A stretch of DNA of 62,453 bases from an uncultured Pelagibacteraceae bacterium (GCA_902607805.1 CACLLR010000003.1:1-62453); one strand, 5' to 3'. Positions 19,564 through 30,294 are shown, counted from the first letter of the stretch. Notes: a model not told the origin generated them from the sequence alone. Numbers and translations are program-made.

Positions 19564-22500
19564 CGTAATTGTTTTTTTAATTCGATATCTACAGCATCTA
19601 TTCTTTTAGTATTTTTTGCTAAAGTTGAATACATTGTTGGGGTTACGTATAAAGTAAAAAATGTTGATATTATCATGCCACCCAAAATTGTTGCCCCAAC
19701 TGCTAATCTAGATCCTTCTCCTGCTCCAGGTCCGATGTTTCCAACCACCAATGGCACCATAGCTATCATTGTACTCAGGGAAGTCATTATTATTGGTCTA
19801 AATCTTAAATTACATGCTTCTTTGACCGCTGATTCAATATCTTTTCCAGAAGTTCTCAGTTGATTTGCATAGTCAACTATTAGGATACTATTTTTTGTTG
19901 AAATTCCAATTAATATTACCAGGGCTATTTGTGAAAAAATATTAATTGATGCATTTAAGAATTGAATAAATACTAAACCTCCAAATACAGCTAAAGGAAC
20001 TGTTAAAATAATTATAAATGGATGAATAAAGGAGTTAAAAGTTGCTGCCATAACAAGGTATGCAGTTAATAATGCTAAGGCAAAAATAATATATAATTCA
20101 TTGCTTGTTTCTTTTAATTCTTCAGATTTTCCTTTCCAGGTTATTTGTTTATCTGGAGCAACTTCTAGCATTACTTGTTCCAAATATTTTATTGCCTCCG
20201 AAAGAGTATAATTTTCACTTATATTTGCAGATATTGTAACTGCTCTTTGTCTGTTGTATCTTGATAACTTACTTGCTGATCCTTTTTCTTCAAAATCAAC
20301 TAAATTTGAAAGAGAAATTAATTTTCCTGTATTTTCAGATCTAACATAAATTTTACTTAAGCTTTCCTTGTCTTTTCTATCTTCCAAATATTGTTGTAAA
20401 ACTATTGGATATTCTTTTCCAAGTTTATTAAATTTTGTTACTGTTTTGCCTCCATATAAAGTTTCCAATGTTTGACCTATTGCTTGAGTAGAAATACCGA
20501 GATCCTTAGCTTTATTTTTGTTTATTAGTAATTTTACTTCTGGTTTATTTCTTGAGTAATCAGATTCTAATCTAGATAAATTTCTATTTCTTCTTAACTT
20601 TCTTATTACTTGTGATTGAATACTTTCAAGTTCTTCATAAGTGTTACCATATATCACCATTTGAACTGGTTTATTATAACTCGAAACTCTTATTGATTGA
20701 GGGGAAATTGGAAAAGCTAATGTTTGAGGAACGGTTACTATTTTTCCAATTGCTTGTCTCATTACTATTTGAGAGCTTTGTTCTCTATTTTTCCAGTGGT
20801 CAAGAAGAGCAATAATTATAAAACTGTTATCTGAACCAAAACCTGGAACAATCATTAAAAACCTATTGTATGGACTATTTTCAGATTGAAGAAGTGGTAT
20901 CAATCTTTGCTCAACATCTTCAGCTCTTTTTTGAGTATATTGAAAAGAACTACCTTCATCTGTAAAACCAATTACTAGGTATGAACCTCTATCCTCCATC
21001 GGAAGCAACTCTTTTTTAGTATAGTTGTATAAAAATCCAGAACCTACAATCATAAAAATAATAAATATTATTATTGTTTTTTTTTTATTTATCCAAAAAA
21101 TCAATGTTTCAGCATAAAAATTTGAAAATCCTTTAAAAAATTTATCAAATTTAATTGTAAAAAAATTAGATTTTGCTTTTTTACTTAAAAATTTACTACC
21201 TAACATTGGAGATAAAGTTAAAGCCACAAAGGAGGATACAGCTATAGCAAAAGAAAGAGCAATGGCTGTTTCTCTAAATAAAGTCCCAGCTATTCCTTCA
21301 ATAAATATTAAGGGTAAAAAAACAGCAATTAGAATAAGAGTAGTTGCTATAATTGCAAAAGTAATTTGCTTAGAACCTTTATAAGCCGCAACCAGTGGGG
21401 TTTCTCCATTTTCAATTCTTCTATAAATAGCATCTGTCATAATTACCGAGTCGTCAGTAATTATGCCAATAGCCAAAATAAAACTTAATAAAACAAATAT
21501 GTTTATTGATAATCCAAATAAATAGATCCCTAAAAAAGTAGATATTAAGCTAACTGGCAAAGCAATAGCAGGGACAATAACTGCTTTAATATTTCCTAGA
21601 AATAAATAAATTATTACTACAACTAAAACAAATGCTATCGCTAAAGTTTTATATACTTCGTTAATAGCTTCTTTTATATATGTTGCTCTATTAAAAGCAA
21701 TTTCAAGATTTAAACCTTCAGGTAAATTGTTTTTTACTTCTTTAATTTTTTTTTTAATTTCTCTAGATAATTCTACAGTTGATGCTCCACTTCTAGCATA
21801 AATTCCAATACCAACAGTTTCTAGGTTTAGTGCATTTTTGCTCTGAGCTCTAAATAAAGCTTTTTCTGATACTGGTCCAAATTCAACATTAGCTATATCA
21901 GAAAGTCTTACTATATTTTCTTTAGTTTTTTTTATAGGTAGCTGTTTTAACTTATCTAAATCATTATATGATTTATCTATATTTATTGTTAAATCAATAT
22001 TATTTGCTTCAAGAGTTCCTGCTGGTAAACGTATATTTTCATTTCTAAGAGCTCCTTCAACTTCTTGAATAGTTAAGTTATTTGCAGCTAATTTTATAGG
22101 GTCAATCCATACTCTAACACTTAGTTCTCTCAAACCTCCTACTAATATTCTTCCAACATTTTTAACACTTGAAAATTGATCTACCAAATATCTTTCTGCA
22201 TAATCTCCAAGTTCTAAATCACTCCAGGTAGGAGAAGATAAGGCCAACCACATAGTTGTGGTAAACCCAGCTGCTTGTTTTAAAATTCGAGGTGGATCTG
22301 CTTCGGAAGGTAATCTTCCAACTATCCTAGCCACTCTTTCTCTTATATCGTTTGCTGCATCATCTAAATCAATTTCTGTATCAAATTCTACATTTATAGT
22401 GCTTTCTCCATTTTCTGATTTTGCATCGATATTTTTTATTCCTTCTGCTCCTCCAATTACTTCTTCAATAACTTGTGTTACTTCCTCATCCACAATAGGA

Positions 22501-22670
22501 GCTGACGCAGAAGCATATTCAACCTTAATTTGAACCACTGGCGGCTGTAATCCTGAAGGCAATTCTCTAACTGGAAGCTTCCAAAAAACAAATGTTCCAA
22601 AAACGATTAAAATTAATGATAGTACCCACGAAACGGCGGGTCTTCTTATACTGACATCAGTTAAATACAT
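19560..22670 (-). CDS. RND efflux permease (AcrB/MexB-like)
   Basis: 1036 aa; SIRRPAVSWVLSLILIVFG, ILAIGIITDDSVIMTDAIYRRIENGE, GSRLAVGATILGGMIISTFFTLYVTPTMY. Confidence 0.93.
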   Translation of the reverse strand: MYLTDVSIRRPAVSWVLSLILIVFGTFVFWKLPVRELPSGLQPPVVQIKVEYASASAPIVDEEVTQVIEEVIGGAEGIKNIDAKSENGESTINVEFDTEIDLDDAANDIRERVARIVGRLPSEADPPRILKQAAGFTTTMWLALSSPTWSDLELGDYAERYLVDQFSSVKNVGRILVGGLRELSVRVWIDPIKLAANNLTIQEVEGALRNENIRLPAGTLEANNIDLTINIDKSYNDLDKLKQLPIKKTKENIVRLSDIANVEFGPVSEKALFRAQSKNALNLETVGIGIYARSGASTVELSREIKKKIKEVKNNLPEGLNLEIAFNRATYIKEAINEVYKTLAIAFVLVVVIIYLFLGNIKAVIVPAIALPVSLISTFLGIYLFGLSINIFVLLSFILAIGIITDDSVIMTDAIYRRIENGETPLVAAYKGSKQITFAIIATTLILIAVFLPLIFIEGIAGTLFRETAIALSFAIAVSSFVALTLSPMLGSKFLSKKAKSNFFTIKFDKFFKGFSNFYAETLIFWINKKKTIIIFIIFMIVGSGFLYNYTKKELLPMEDRGSYLVIGFTDEGSSFQYTQKRAEDVEQRLIPLLQSENSPYNRFLMIVPGFGSDNSFIIIALLDHWKNREQSSQIVMRQAIGKIVTVPQTLAFPISPQSIRVSSYNKPVQMVIYGNTYEELESIQSQVIRKLRRNRNLSRLESDYSRNKPEVKLLINKNKAKDLGISTQAIGQTLETLYGGKTVTKFNKLGKEYPIVLQQYLEDRKDKESLSKIYVRSENTGKLISLSNLVDFEEKGSASKLSRYNRQRAVTISANISENYTLSEAIKYLEQVMLEVAPDKQITWKGKSEELKETSNELYIIFALALLTAYLVMAATFNSFIHPFIIILTVPLAVFGGLVFIQFLNASINIFSQIALVILIGISTKNSILIVDYANQLRTSGKDIESAVKEACNLRFRPIIMTSLSTMIAMVPLVVGNIGPGAGEGSRLAVGATILGGMIISTFFTLYVTPTMYSTLAKNTKRIDAVDIELKKQLR

Positions 22671-22674
22671 TTAA

Positions 22675-23598
22675 TTATTTTTTTTTATCGTCTTTTTTTT
22701 TTTTCCAACTAGACCCACTACTTTTTTCACCTTTTTTCATAGGTTTAATTTTACCGTTAGGTCTAACTTTTTTTAAACCTTCGGCTACAATTGTTTCTCC
22801 AGCATTTAAACCCGATTTAACCTCTAGATATCCTTGGTTTCTGGAACCAATTTTAATTTCAGTTCTTTGTGTAACATTTTCTTTATCAACTTTATAAGTA
22901 TAAACTTTATTACCTTCTAATATTACACTTGTATCTGGTATACTTAATGATGTTCTTGCGTTATATTTAATCGTAATTTCTAATAAAGAACCAGGTAAAA
23001 TATCTAAATTTAAATTATCCAATTTAACTCTTGTAGAAAGAGATCTTTTTTCTGTATTTATTCTACTTGCAATAGACTCAACTATACCATTATAAGTTTT
23101 TTCTTTATTTCCAGAAAATTTTATATCTACGGGCAATCCTTCTTGAATAAAAGGAGCAAATATTTCAGGAATATCAACATCCACAAATAATATTGAAGCA
23201 TCTTCAATATTTATGACAATAGAGCTCTGAGAAACATTTAAATCATCTGAAAAATCTCTTTTTCCAAGCACACCATCGAAAGGAGCAAGAATTTTTCTAT
23301 TTTTAAGATTAGCTAATAGTTCTCCTTTTTTTATTTTTTCATTAAATTTTAATGATTCTAATATTTCGTATTTTTCAATTTTATATGATCTGGTTCTTAT
23401 TGGTATTGCTGTACCAAAAGTTTCAATTTTATTTTCAAATATTTTTTCATTAACAGTTGTTACAATTATTCCAGGTGGAGGTCTTTTGCTAAATTTTTTT
23501 TTAAAATGATTGCCTATCATGGTTCTTCCAATCACTACAGCTGCAATTATAAGAAAAAAAATTATTACTACTGATATTATTTTTGTTGATCTTTTCAT
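22675..23598 (-). CDS. RND efflux periplasmic adaptor
   Basis: APFDGVLGKRDFSDDLNVSQ, VDIPEIFAPFIQEGLPVDIKFSGN; upstream of the RND permease on the same strand. Confidence 0.88.
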   Translation of the reverse strand: MKRSTKIISVVIIFFLIIAAVVIGRTMIGNHFKKKFSKRPPPGIIVTTVNEKIFENKIETFGTAIPIRTRSYKIEKYEILESLKFNEKIKKGELLANLKNRKILAPFDGVLGKRDFSDDLNVSQSSIVINIEDASILFVDVDIPEIFAPFIQEGLPVDIKFSGNKEKTYNGIVESIASRINTEKRSLSTRVKLDNLNLDILPGSLLEITIKYNARTSLSIPDTSVILEGNKVYTYKVDKENVTQRTEIKIGSRNQGYLEVKSGLNAGETIVAEGLKKVRPNGKIKPMKKGEKSSGSSWKKKKDDKKK

Positions 23599-24416
23599 TA
23601 TTTTATTTTTCCATATTCAGCCCAAGAACCATCATAAATCTTGGGGACATATTTATTATTTATTAAAGAATAAGCAAGTGCTAAAACTGTTGCTGTAACT
23701 CCAGATCCACATGAAAAAACCACGTTATCTGTAATTTCTGAGTTTAAACGACTATTGAATTTATTTATAATTTTTTTTGGATCTTTAAAAGTATGATTTT
23801 CATTTAAAATTTCTCCAAAGGGTAAGCAGTAAGAATTAGGTATTGATCCACTTCTTACATCTTTTCTTGGTTCAGGCGCTTTTCCTTCAAACCTTTTTTT
23901 GCTTCTAGCATCAATTAATTTAAATTCTTTAACATCAATGTTTTTTGAAATTTCATTAATGTTTTTAATCATGCTTAAATTTTCTTTAGCAGTATATCTT
24001 GAAGTTTTAATTTTATTTTTTTTATTTGATGTTGGTAAATTTTCAGATTTCCATTTTGACATTCCTCCATTAAGTACATGAATTAAATTTTTATCATGAC
24101 CAAAATAAAGAAAAGAAAACCAGCATCTGCAAGAGCTTATTAAATTAGAATAATCATAAACAATTACATTGTCGTTATTAGAAATTCCCATTTTTGATAA
24201 AATTTGTTCCCAATCTTTTTTATTTGGCATCATATGAGGTAGATCAGTATCTTTATTTGAATTATCATCTAAATCAAAAAATATAGCATTTGAAATATGT
24301 TCTTTATTAAATTCAGCTTTTGCATTTCTATTTTCATTCGGTAAGTGCCATGAACAATCTATAATTTTTACTTTATCTAAATTTTCACTTAACCATTTTG
24401 TAGAAACAATTGTCAT
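23598..24416 (-). CDS. sseA: 3-mercaptopyruvate/thiosulfate sulfurtransferase (tandem rhodanese)
   Basis: STKWLSENLDKVKIIDCSWHLP, RSGSIPNSYCLPF, VVFSCGSGVTATVLALA. Confidence 0.9.
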   Translation of the reverse strand: MTIVSTKWLSENLDKVKIIDCSWHLPNENRNAKAEFNKEHISNAIFFDLDDNSNKDTDLPHMMPNKKDWEQILSKMGISNNDNVIVYDYSNLISSCRCWFSFLYFGHDKNLIHVLNGGMSKWKSENLPTSNKKNKIKTSRYTAKENLSMIKNINEISKNIDVKEFKLIDARSKKRFEGKAPEPRKDVRSGSIPNSYCLPFGEILNENHTFKDPKKIINKFNSRLNSEITDNVVFSCGSGVTATVLALAYSLINNKYVPKIYDGSWAEYGKIK

Positions 24417-24862
24417 TAATTTTTTTTTTCTAAATATTTTTGATGATATTCTTCAGCTTTACAATAATTTTTTACTTCTGAGATTTTTGTTACTATTTTT
24501 CCTTCAAATATTTTATTTTTTTCTATCAAAATTTTTTCAGCTATATTTTTTTGATTATTATCAATATAAAATATTTCACTTCTATATTGAGAGCCAAAAT
24601 CAGGACCTTGCTGGTTTATTGTGGTTGGATCATGTATATCAAAAAAAAAGTTTAATATTTCTTCATATGAAATTATTTTATTATCAAAATCTATTTTTAC
24701 AACTTCGGCATGGTTTGTATTTCCAGAGCAAACTTCTTTATATGATGTTTTGTTTGAGTTACCTCCACAATATCCTACTTCAGTTTTATTTATGCCTTGT
24801 AATTTACCAAACTTAATTTCTGGTCCCCAAAAACATCCTAACGCTAAAATTGCTATTTCCAT
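24416..24862 (-). CDS. msrA: Peptide methionine sulfoxide reductase MsrA
   Basis: LGCFWGPEIKF, TEVGYCGG, YEEVCSGNTNHAEVV-like motif, FFDIHDPTTINQQGPDFGSQYRS. Confidence 0.93.
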   Translation of the reverse strand: MEIAILALGCFWGPEIKFGKLQGINKTEVGYCGGNSNKTSYKEVCSGNTNHAEVVKIDFDNKIISYEEILNFFFDIHDPTTINQQGPDFGSQYRSEIFYIDNNQKNIAEKILIEKNKIFEGKIVTKISEVKNYCKAEEYHQKYLEKKN

Positions 24863-24896
24863 TGATTATTGATTTAATTAATCTAAAGTTATTCCT

Positions 24897-25779
24897 ATGC
24901 TTTCAAAAAATCAATTGGGCTTTTTGTACATGTTCTTAGCTGTATGTGCGTTTTCTATTATGGATTTAATTGTTAAATGGTCTGAAAATTATCCAGTAGG
25001 AGAAGTACTATTTTTTTAGGGGTTTTTGTGGAATAATTACTATATTTTTTATAATTCCACGGGAAAGATATAAAGATTTTTATAAAACAGATAGATTTTT
25101 TTTACATTTAAAAAGATGCATATCTGGATTAGTTGCTATTGTTGCAATTTTTATAGCCTTAAGAAAACTACCTCTAGCTACAGTAGTTAGCATTACATTT
25201 GCAGCACCAATTTTTACTACAATTATGTCTATTTATTTTTTAAATGAAAAAGTCGGTTTGTACAGATGGCTAGCTGTAATGGTAGGATTTATTGGAATAT
25301 TAATAATTTCAGAACCTGGATATAGTTCTCTTAATATTTATTATATATTTCCAATAATTTTTTGCCTCGGACTTTCATATGTTGCAATTGCAATAAGACA
25401 GTTATCAACTACAGAACCAGTTTGGTTAATAGGTCTATACTTTTCTTTTTCTATAATGTTAATGAGTTTTTTTACTTTGCCCCAAGGCTGGATTATGCCA
25501 AGTTTAAAAGATTTATTTTTATTATCAATGGTAGGAGTTCTTGGTGGTCTTGCTAATTTGTGGCTCACTCAATCTTATAAATTTTCAGAAGTTTCACTGG
25601 TTACGCCTCTAAAATACTTAGCATTAATATTTGCTATAATTTTTGGATATTTGTTTTGGAATGAAGTCCCAACCACCAAAACATTGACAGGATCTTTATT
25701 AGTAATTATTTCTTCAATAATTATATTTAGAAGAGAGATTTATTATAAAAAACAAGTTTCAATAACACGTCATGAATAA
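24897..25779 (+). pseudogene. EamA/DMT family transporter, interrupted by an apparent 1-nt insertion
   Basis: ATG 24897 frame gives MLSKNQLGFLYMFLAVCAFSIMDLIVKWSENYPVGEVLFF*; removing one T from the T7 run (25011-25017) gives ..EVLFFRGFCGIITIFFIIPRERYKDF.. continuing into the 25225 ORF. Confidence 0.88.
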
Positions 25780-26398
25780 TCCTCCAAAATATTGGTATAA
25801 AGCAAAAAAAATACTTTCAAAAAGAGATCCTGTTATTAAAAAAATTATTAAAAAATATAGCAAAGGATATTTAACCAGCAGAAAAGATCCATTTTATTCA
25901 CTTTGCAGAACTATAATAGGTCAACAAATATCTACTAGAGCAGCAGACTCTATATGGTCAAAATTTGAAATAAAATGTAAAAAAAAAATTATTCCTATTA
26001 CAGTTTTAAAACTAACTCCACAAACTTTAAAAAGTGCTGGTTTGTCTCGACAAAAAATTAGTTATTTAAAAAATATATCAAAAAGTTTTCAAGATAAATC
26101 ATTTGATATGAAAAGTTTAAAAAAGATGAATGATGATCTAGCAATAGAGTATATTACAAAATTAAAAGGATTAGGAATTTGGAGTGCGCAAATGTTTTTA
26201 ATGTTTAACTTAAATAGACCAGATATATTTCCAATTAAAGATATTGGTTTAATAAGAGCTATTTCAAAAAATTATAAAAAATCATATCCACCTAGTAAAA
26301 GATTTTTAAAAAAAATTTCAAATTTACATTCTGGTTATAGAAGTGTTTTTACTTGGTATATGTGGAAAAGTATTGATCCTGTTGATGTTGAATATTAA
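25772..26398 (+). CDS. DNA-3-methyladenine glycosylase II (HhH-GPD)
   Basis: CRTIIGQQISTRAADSIWSKFE, LKGLGIWSAQMFLMFNLNRPDIFPIKDIGL. Confidence 0.88.
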   Translation: MNNPPKYWYKAKKILSKRDPVIKKIIKKYSKGYLTSRKDPFYSLCRTIIGQQISTRAADSIWSKFEIKCKKKIIPITVLKLTPQTLKSAGLSRQKISYLKNISKSFQDKSFDMKSLKKMNDDLAIEYITKLKGLGIWSAQMFLMFNLNRPDIFPIKDIGLIRAISKNYKKSYPPSKRFLKKISNLHSGYRSVFTWYMWKSIDPVDVEY

Positions 26399-26682
26399 AT
26401 TCCCTCCACTATTTGAATGTGTCTATTGAAGCCTTCTTTTACAATTTTTTTAGCACTCTGATATTCTTTTGAGTGATAACATTTTAATGCTTCCTCAACA
26501 CTTGGAAATTCTATGATTACTGTTCTGGGTGAAGATTCACCTTCAATAGTTTCAGCAATACCTCCTCTTACTAAAATTTTTCCATTATGTTTCTTAATTG
26601 CAGGTGTAGCTTTTTCTGCATAGGCTTTTAAATCCTCAGGTTTGTTCAAATTTTTATAAATAGCGATCCAATAAGCACTCAT
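26395..26682 (-). CDS. DUF1330 family protein
   Basis: KILVRGG..RTVIIEFPSVEEALKCYHSKEYQSAKKIV. Confidence 0.9.
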   Translation of the reverse strand: MSAYWIAIYKNLNKPEDLKAYAEKATPAIKKHNGKILVRGGIAETIEGESSPRTVIIEFPSVEEALKCYHSKEYQSAKKIVKEGFNRHIQIVEGI

Positions 26683-26683
26683 T

Positions 26684-27574
26684 TTAGTCTAACCATTCTT
26701 TATATTTGTCTATATTTTCATTTATATATTTAGGTAAATTTTTAATTTCAATTTTTTCTAAATCATCTCCATCCCCTATTTTATTTAATCTTTTATCAAC
26801 ATTTAGATTATAAATAGCTTTTTTATTTTCAATTATATTTTGTATTTGTTCAGTACTTAAAGGGTTTAAATCAAATTCTCGATGATGAAGATAAGATTTT
26901 AACTTATGTTTAATTTCACTAGCTTTTTTAATATTTGTAAAATGCCATCCACCATTTTGTATAATTTCCACATCAATATATTTTAGATCTGAAAAGAAAG
27001 TATCTAATCTATAAAAAGGATATTTTCTATCTCTTACATTTCTAAGCCATTGAGGACTTTTTAAATCTTTTTTTTTGCAGGCTTTAGTGCCTGTCCACGA
27101 AATAGTTGGGGCCTTCAAGTTAAATTTATAGTAGAACATATCTTGTTTAAATAAAATTAATTTTTTTTTTATTTTCAACAAATTAATATTTTCAAGATTA
27201 GGTATTTCATCTATATCTGAAATAATTATTAAATCTTCAGGATTTGCTTTTAATAAGCCTTTTTCAATATAATTTCTTTGATCATTTTCTCTTTTTGCTG
27301 CATTTAGAATATATTTTGATGATTTGTCATCTTCGCTATCATTTTTATTAATAAATTCTATAGTTTTAGGATTTGAGTCATGTTTTATATAAATAATTTT
27401 ATCTTTAAATTTTTCATATTTTTTTATTTCAAATTTAAATTCTCTCTCTTCTCCTTTGTGAGTAAAACAGCTTTCCACTATTACAAAGTAATCAATATAT
27501 TTGTTAAGTGTATTTAGCCTTAGATCGAGCACCAAATCTTCATCAAAATACATAAAACAATCATAAATTTTCAT
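26684..27574 (-). CDS. Glycosyltransferase family 17-like protein
   Basis: MKIYDCFMYFDEDLVLDLRLNTLNKYIDYFVIVES..IISDIDEIP. Confidence 0.85.
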   Translation of the reverse strand: MKIYDCFMYFDEDLVLDLRLNTLNKYIDYFVIVESCFTHKGEEREFKFEIKKYEKFKDKIIYIKHDSNPKTIEFINKNDSEDDKSSKYILNAAKRENDQRNYIEKGLLKANPEDLIIISDIDEIPNLENINLLKIKKKLILFKQDMFYYKFNLKAPTISWTGTKACKKKDLKSPQWLRNVRDRKYPFYRLDTFFSDLKYIDVEIIQNGGWHFTNIKKASEIKHKLKSYLHHREFDLNPLSTEQIQNIIENKKAIYNLNVDKRLNKIGDGDDLEKIEIKNLPKYINENIDKYKEWLD

Positions 27575-27628
27575 AGATATATTTAATTCAATTTAATAAT
27601 ATATTAAAACTTTATTTATGTTTTTTTT

Positions 27629-27941
27629 ATGAAAAAAATAATTACTTTTATCTTTTTTTTACATTTTTTTTATGTATCATTGTTTATATGCCGATGAATC
27701 TTATAATAAAGGCAAAGAAATATTTATAGGAGAAGGTAATTGCTCAACTTGCCACTCACTTTCTGATGTTGGATCTAACGCACAAATAGGACCAAACCTA
27801 AATGATATCAAACCTGATATAATGAGGGTTATGATGGCAGTAAAAAATGGAATAGGAGTTATGCCTGCCTATGATGGAATATTATCTCAATCAGAAATAG
27901 AAGCAGTTAGTTTATATGTTTCTGAAAGTGCAATTAAATAA
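27629..27941 (+). CDS. Small periplasmic cytochrome c (class I); signal peptide apparently out of frame by 1 nt
   Basis: CSTCH heme motif and GIGVMPAYDG axial Met region in ORF 27672-27941; ATG 27629 frame encodes MKKIITFIFFLHFF; removing one T from a T8 run fuses these to MKKIITFIFFLHFFMYHCLYADES. Confidence 0.75.
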
Positions 27942-27947
27942 AAATAA

Positions 27948-28442
27948 TTATTTAATTATATCTTTTAAACGCAATAGTGCTATTTTTTTTACTTGTTCTT
28001 TTGCTTCTTCAAATTCTGTTTCAATAGAATTATTAATTCTTTTTCTAAAACTTTCTAAAATTTCTATTCTATTTTTTCCTTTAACAGCAATGATAAAAGG
28101 AAACCCAAATTTAGTTTTATAATTTAGGTTGAGTTTTTTAAATTCATTAAATTCTTTATCTGAGCATTGATTTAAATTAGCACTATTTTGTTCTTGTTTT
28201 GACTCTTCTGTTAGTTTTTTTTCCACTGCTAATTCTGGATGAGAATTAAGAATTATTAAATGATTTTCACTTTCTGAATTTGAATAAATTTCAATCATTC
28301 TTAATGTTAATTCATCAAAGTTATTATATGGAATTGAGTCAAATGCTTTTTCAGCTATCCATTGAGTTTTCTCAAAAATATTTCCAAATATAGATATAAA
28401 CTCAGATTTGTTTAATTTATTTAATTTGTCTATAGAATTCAT
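27948..28442 (-). CDS. uraD: OHCU decarboxylase (2-oxo-4-hydroxy-4-carboxy-5-ureidoimidazoline decarboxylase)
   Basis: NSHPELAVEKKLTEESKQEQNSANLNQ, FGFPFIIAVKGKNRIEIL; start reassigned to MNSIDKLNKL at 28442. Confidence 0.93.
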   Translation of the reverse strand: MNSIDKLNKLNKSEFISIFGNIFEKTQWIAEKAFDSIPYNNFDELTLRMIEIYSNSESENHLIILNSHPELAVEKKLTEESKQEQNSANLNQCSDKEFNEFKKLNLNYKTKFGFPFIIAVKGKNRIEILESFRKRINNSIETEFEEAKEQVKKIALLRLKDIIK

Positions 28443-28488
28443 TTTAATAATAAATTTTAGTTTTATTATGTTAATTAAGCAATTTTTG

Positions 28489-28494
28489 TATAAT
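28489..28494 (+). promoter_or_regulatory. Candidate -10 element (TATAAT) for the uraH-xdh operon
   Basis: TATAAT 17 bp upstream of uraH ATG (28511). Confidence 0.4.
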
Positions 28495-28510
28495 ATACAA
28501 CTCACTATAT

Positions 28511-28861
28511 ATGACAAAATTAACGACACATGTTTTAGATATTTACAGCGGAAAACCAGGCAGCGGTATAGCTGTTGAATTATTTTCTGTAAATAATAAT
28601 GAAAAAAAAAAAATTAATTCAGTAAAATTGAATAGCGATGGAAGATCTGAAAAACCATTAGTTGAAGGTGAAAATTTTAAAGAAGGGAAGTACGAACTTA
28701 TATTTTATGTTGGTGATTATTTTAAAAAAATAAACAATACAGACAATATTCCATTTTTAGATGATGTTGTAATTAAATTTGGTATTTCAAATCCTAAAGA
28801 ACATTATCACATTCCTTTACTTGTTTCGCCTTGGAGTTATTCTACTTATAGGGGAAGCTAA
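28511..28861 (+). CDS. uraH: 5-hydroxyisourate hydrolase
   Basis: TTHVLDIYSGKPGSGIAVEL..HYHIPLLVSPWSYSTYRGS canonical C-terminus. Confidence 0.96.
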   Translation: MTKLTTHVLDIYSGKPGSGIAVELFSVNNNEKKKINSVKLNSDGRSEKPLVEGENFKEGKYELIFYVGDYFKKINNTDNIPFLDDVVIKFGISNPKEHYHIPLLVSPWSYSTYRGS

Positions 28862-30294
28862 TGACTTCCAACACTATAGAATTTATTTTAAATAATAAAA
28901 TACACCGAATTTCAAATCCTGATCCAAATGAAACAATTTTAAATTTTGTTAGACTTAAATTAAAAAAAACTGGAACTAAAGAAGGATGTGCAGAAGGTGG
29001 ATGTGGTGCATGCACGATAGTTTTGGGAGAACTAATTAATAACAATATACAATATAAAGCAATTAATGCATGCATTGCTTTTTTACCAACTATCAATGGA
29101 AAACAATTAATTTTAGTAGAAGATTTAGTATCAGAAGGTGGCAAATTACATCCTGTACAAAATGCAATGGTAAAGTTTCATGGATCTCAGTGTGGATTTT
29201 GTACTCCAGGATTCGTTATGTCAATGTTTGCAATGTACAAGAATAATAAATCTTTTAATGATGAAATAATAAATGAAGCGTTATCTGGAAATTTATGTCG
29301 TTGTACTGGTTATAGACCCATAATTGATGCAGCAAAAAGTTTAAATAAAATAATTGATAATGATAAATTCATAAAATATAAAAAAAAAATAGTTAGTCTT
29401 CTTAAAAAAATCAAAGTTAAAAATATTGAAATTAAAAATGAAAATAAAAAGTATTTTGCACCAAAAACGATTATAGAACTAAAAAAAATTATTAAAAATC
29501 ATCCTGAAGCAAAATTCCTAAGTGGTGGAACAGATCTTTCATTGGAAGTAACAAAAGCTCGTAAAGAAATTGAAAAAATAATATCTTTAAATTCAATAAA
29601 AGAACTTGATTTTATTTATAATAAAAAAAATGAAATAGAAGTTGGAGCTGGAACATCATTATTAAAATTTGAAAAATATATAAAAAAATATTACTTAGAT
29701 TTTGATAGTATTTTAAAAAGATATGGATCTGTTCAGATAAGAAATGTTGGTACTATTGCTGGTAATATTGCTACAGCATCTCCAATAGGAGATACATTGC
29801 CGTTATTATTGGCGCTAGATGCTAAAATAATTTTAGATGGAAAAAAAAAAGAGATTATACCAATAAATAAATTTTTTATTAGTTACCGAAAAACTAGACT
29901 TAAAAAAGGTCAATTTATATTTTCTGTAAAAATACCTATTTATAAAAAAAATATATTTAAAGCATACAAAATATCAAAAAGATTTGAAGATGATATTTCA
30001 TCAGTTTGTGGATCATTTAATATTGAAATAGATAAAAATCGAATTAAAAAAATTAAAATAGCTTATGGTGGCATGTCAGAAATTCCAAAAAGAGCTAAAA
30101 ATACAGAAAAATCACTTATCAATTCCAATTTTACCGAGAAAATATTTTATAAAGCAATAAAAAATTTAGAAAAAGATTATAAACCGATAGACGATATGAG
30201 AGCTAGCAAGTCTTATAGAATGGAAGTTGCAAAAAATTTATTAATGAAATGTTTTTTAGAAGTAAAAAATAAAAAAATTTTAAGGTTAAATTAA
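28861..30294 (+). CDS. xdhA: Xanthine dehydrogenase small subunit (2Fe-2S + FAD)
   Basis: GCAEGGCGACTIVLGE, QCGFCTPGFVMSMFA, LSGNLCRCTGYRPI, RNVGTIAGNIATASPIGDTLPLLLALDA. Confidence 0.95.
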   Translation: MTSNTIEFILNNKIHRISNPDPNETILNFVRLKLKKTGTKEGCAEGGCGACTIVLGELINNNIQYKAINACIAFLPTINGKQLILVEDLVSEGGKLHPVQNAMVKFHGSQCGFCTPGFVMSMFAMYKNNKSFNDEIINEALSGNLCRCTGYRPIIDAAKSLNKIIDNDKFIKYKKKIVSLLKKIKVKNIEIKNENKKYFAPKTIIELKKIIKNHPEAKFLSGGTDLSLEVTKARKEIEKIISLNSIKELDFIYNKKNEIEVGAGTSLLKFEKYIKKYYLDFDSILKRYGSVQIRNVGTIAGNIATASPIGDTLPLLLALDAKIILDGKKKEIIPINKFFISYRKTRLKKGQFIFSVKIPIYKKNIFKAYKISKRFEDDISSVCGSFNIEIDKNRIKKIKIAYGGMSEIPKRAKNTEKSLINSNFTEKIFYKAIKNLEKDYKPIDDMRASKSYRMEVAKNLLMKCFLEVKNKKILRLN

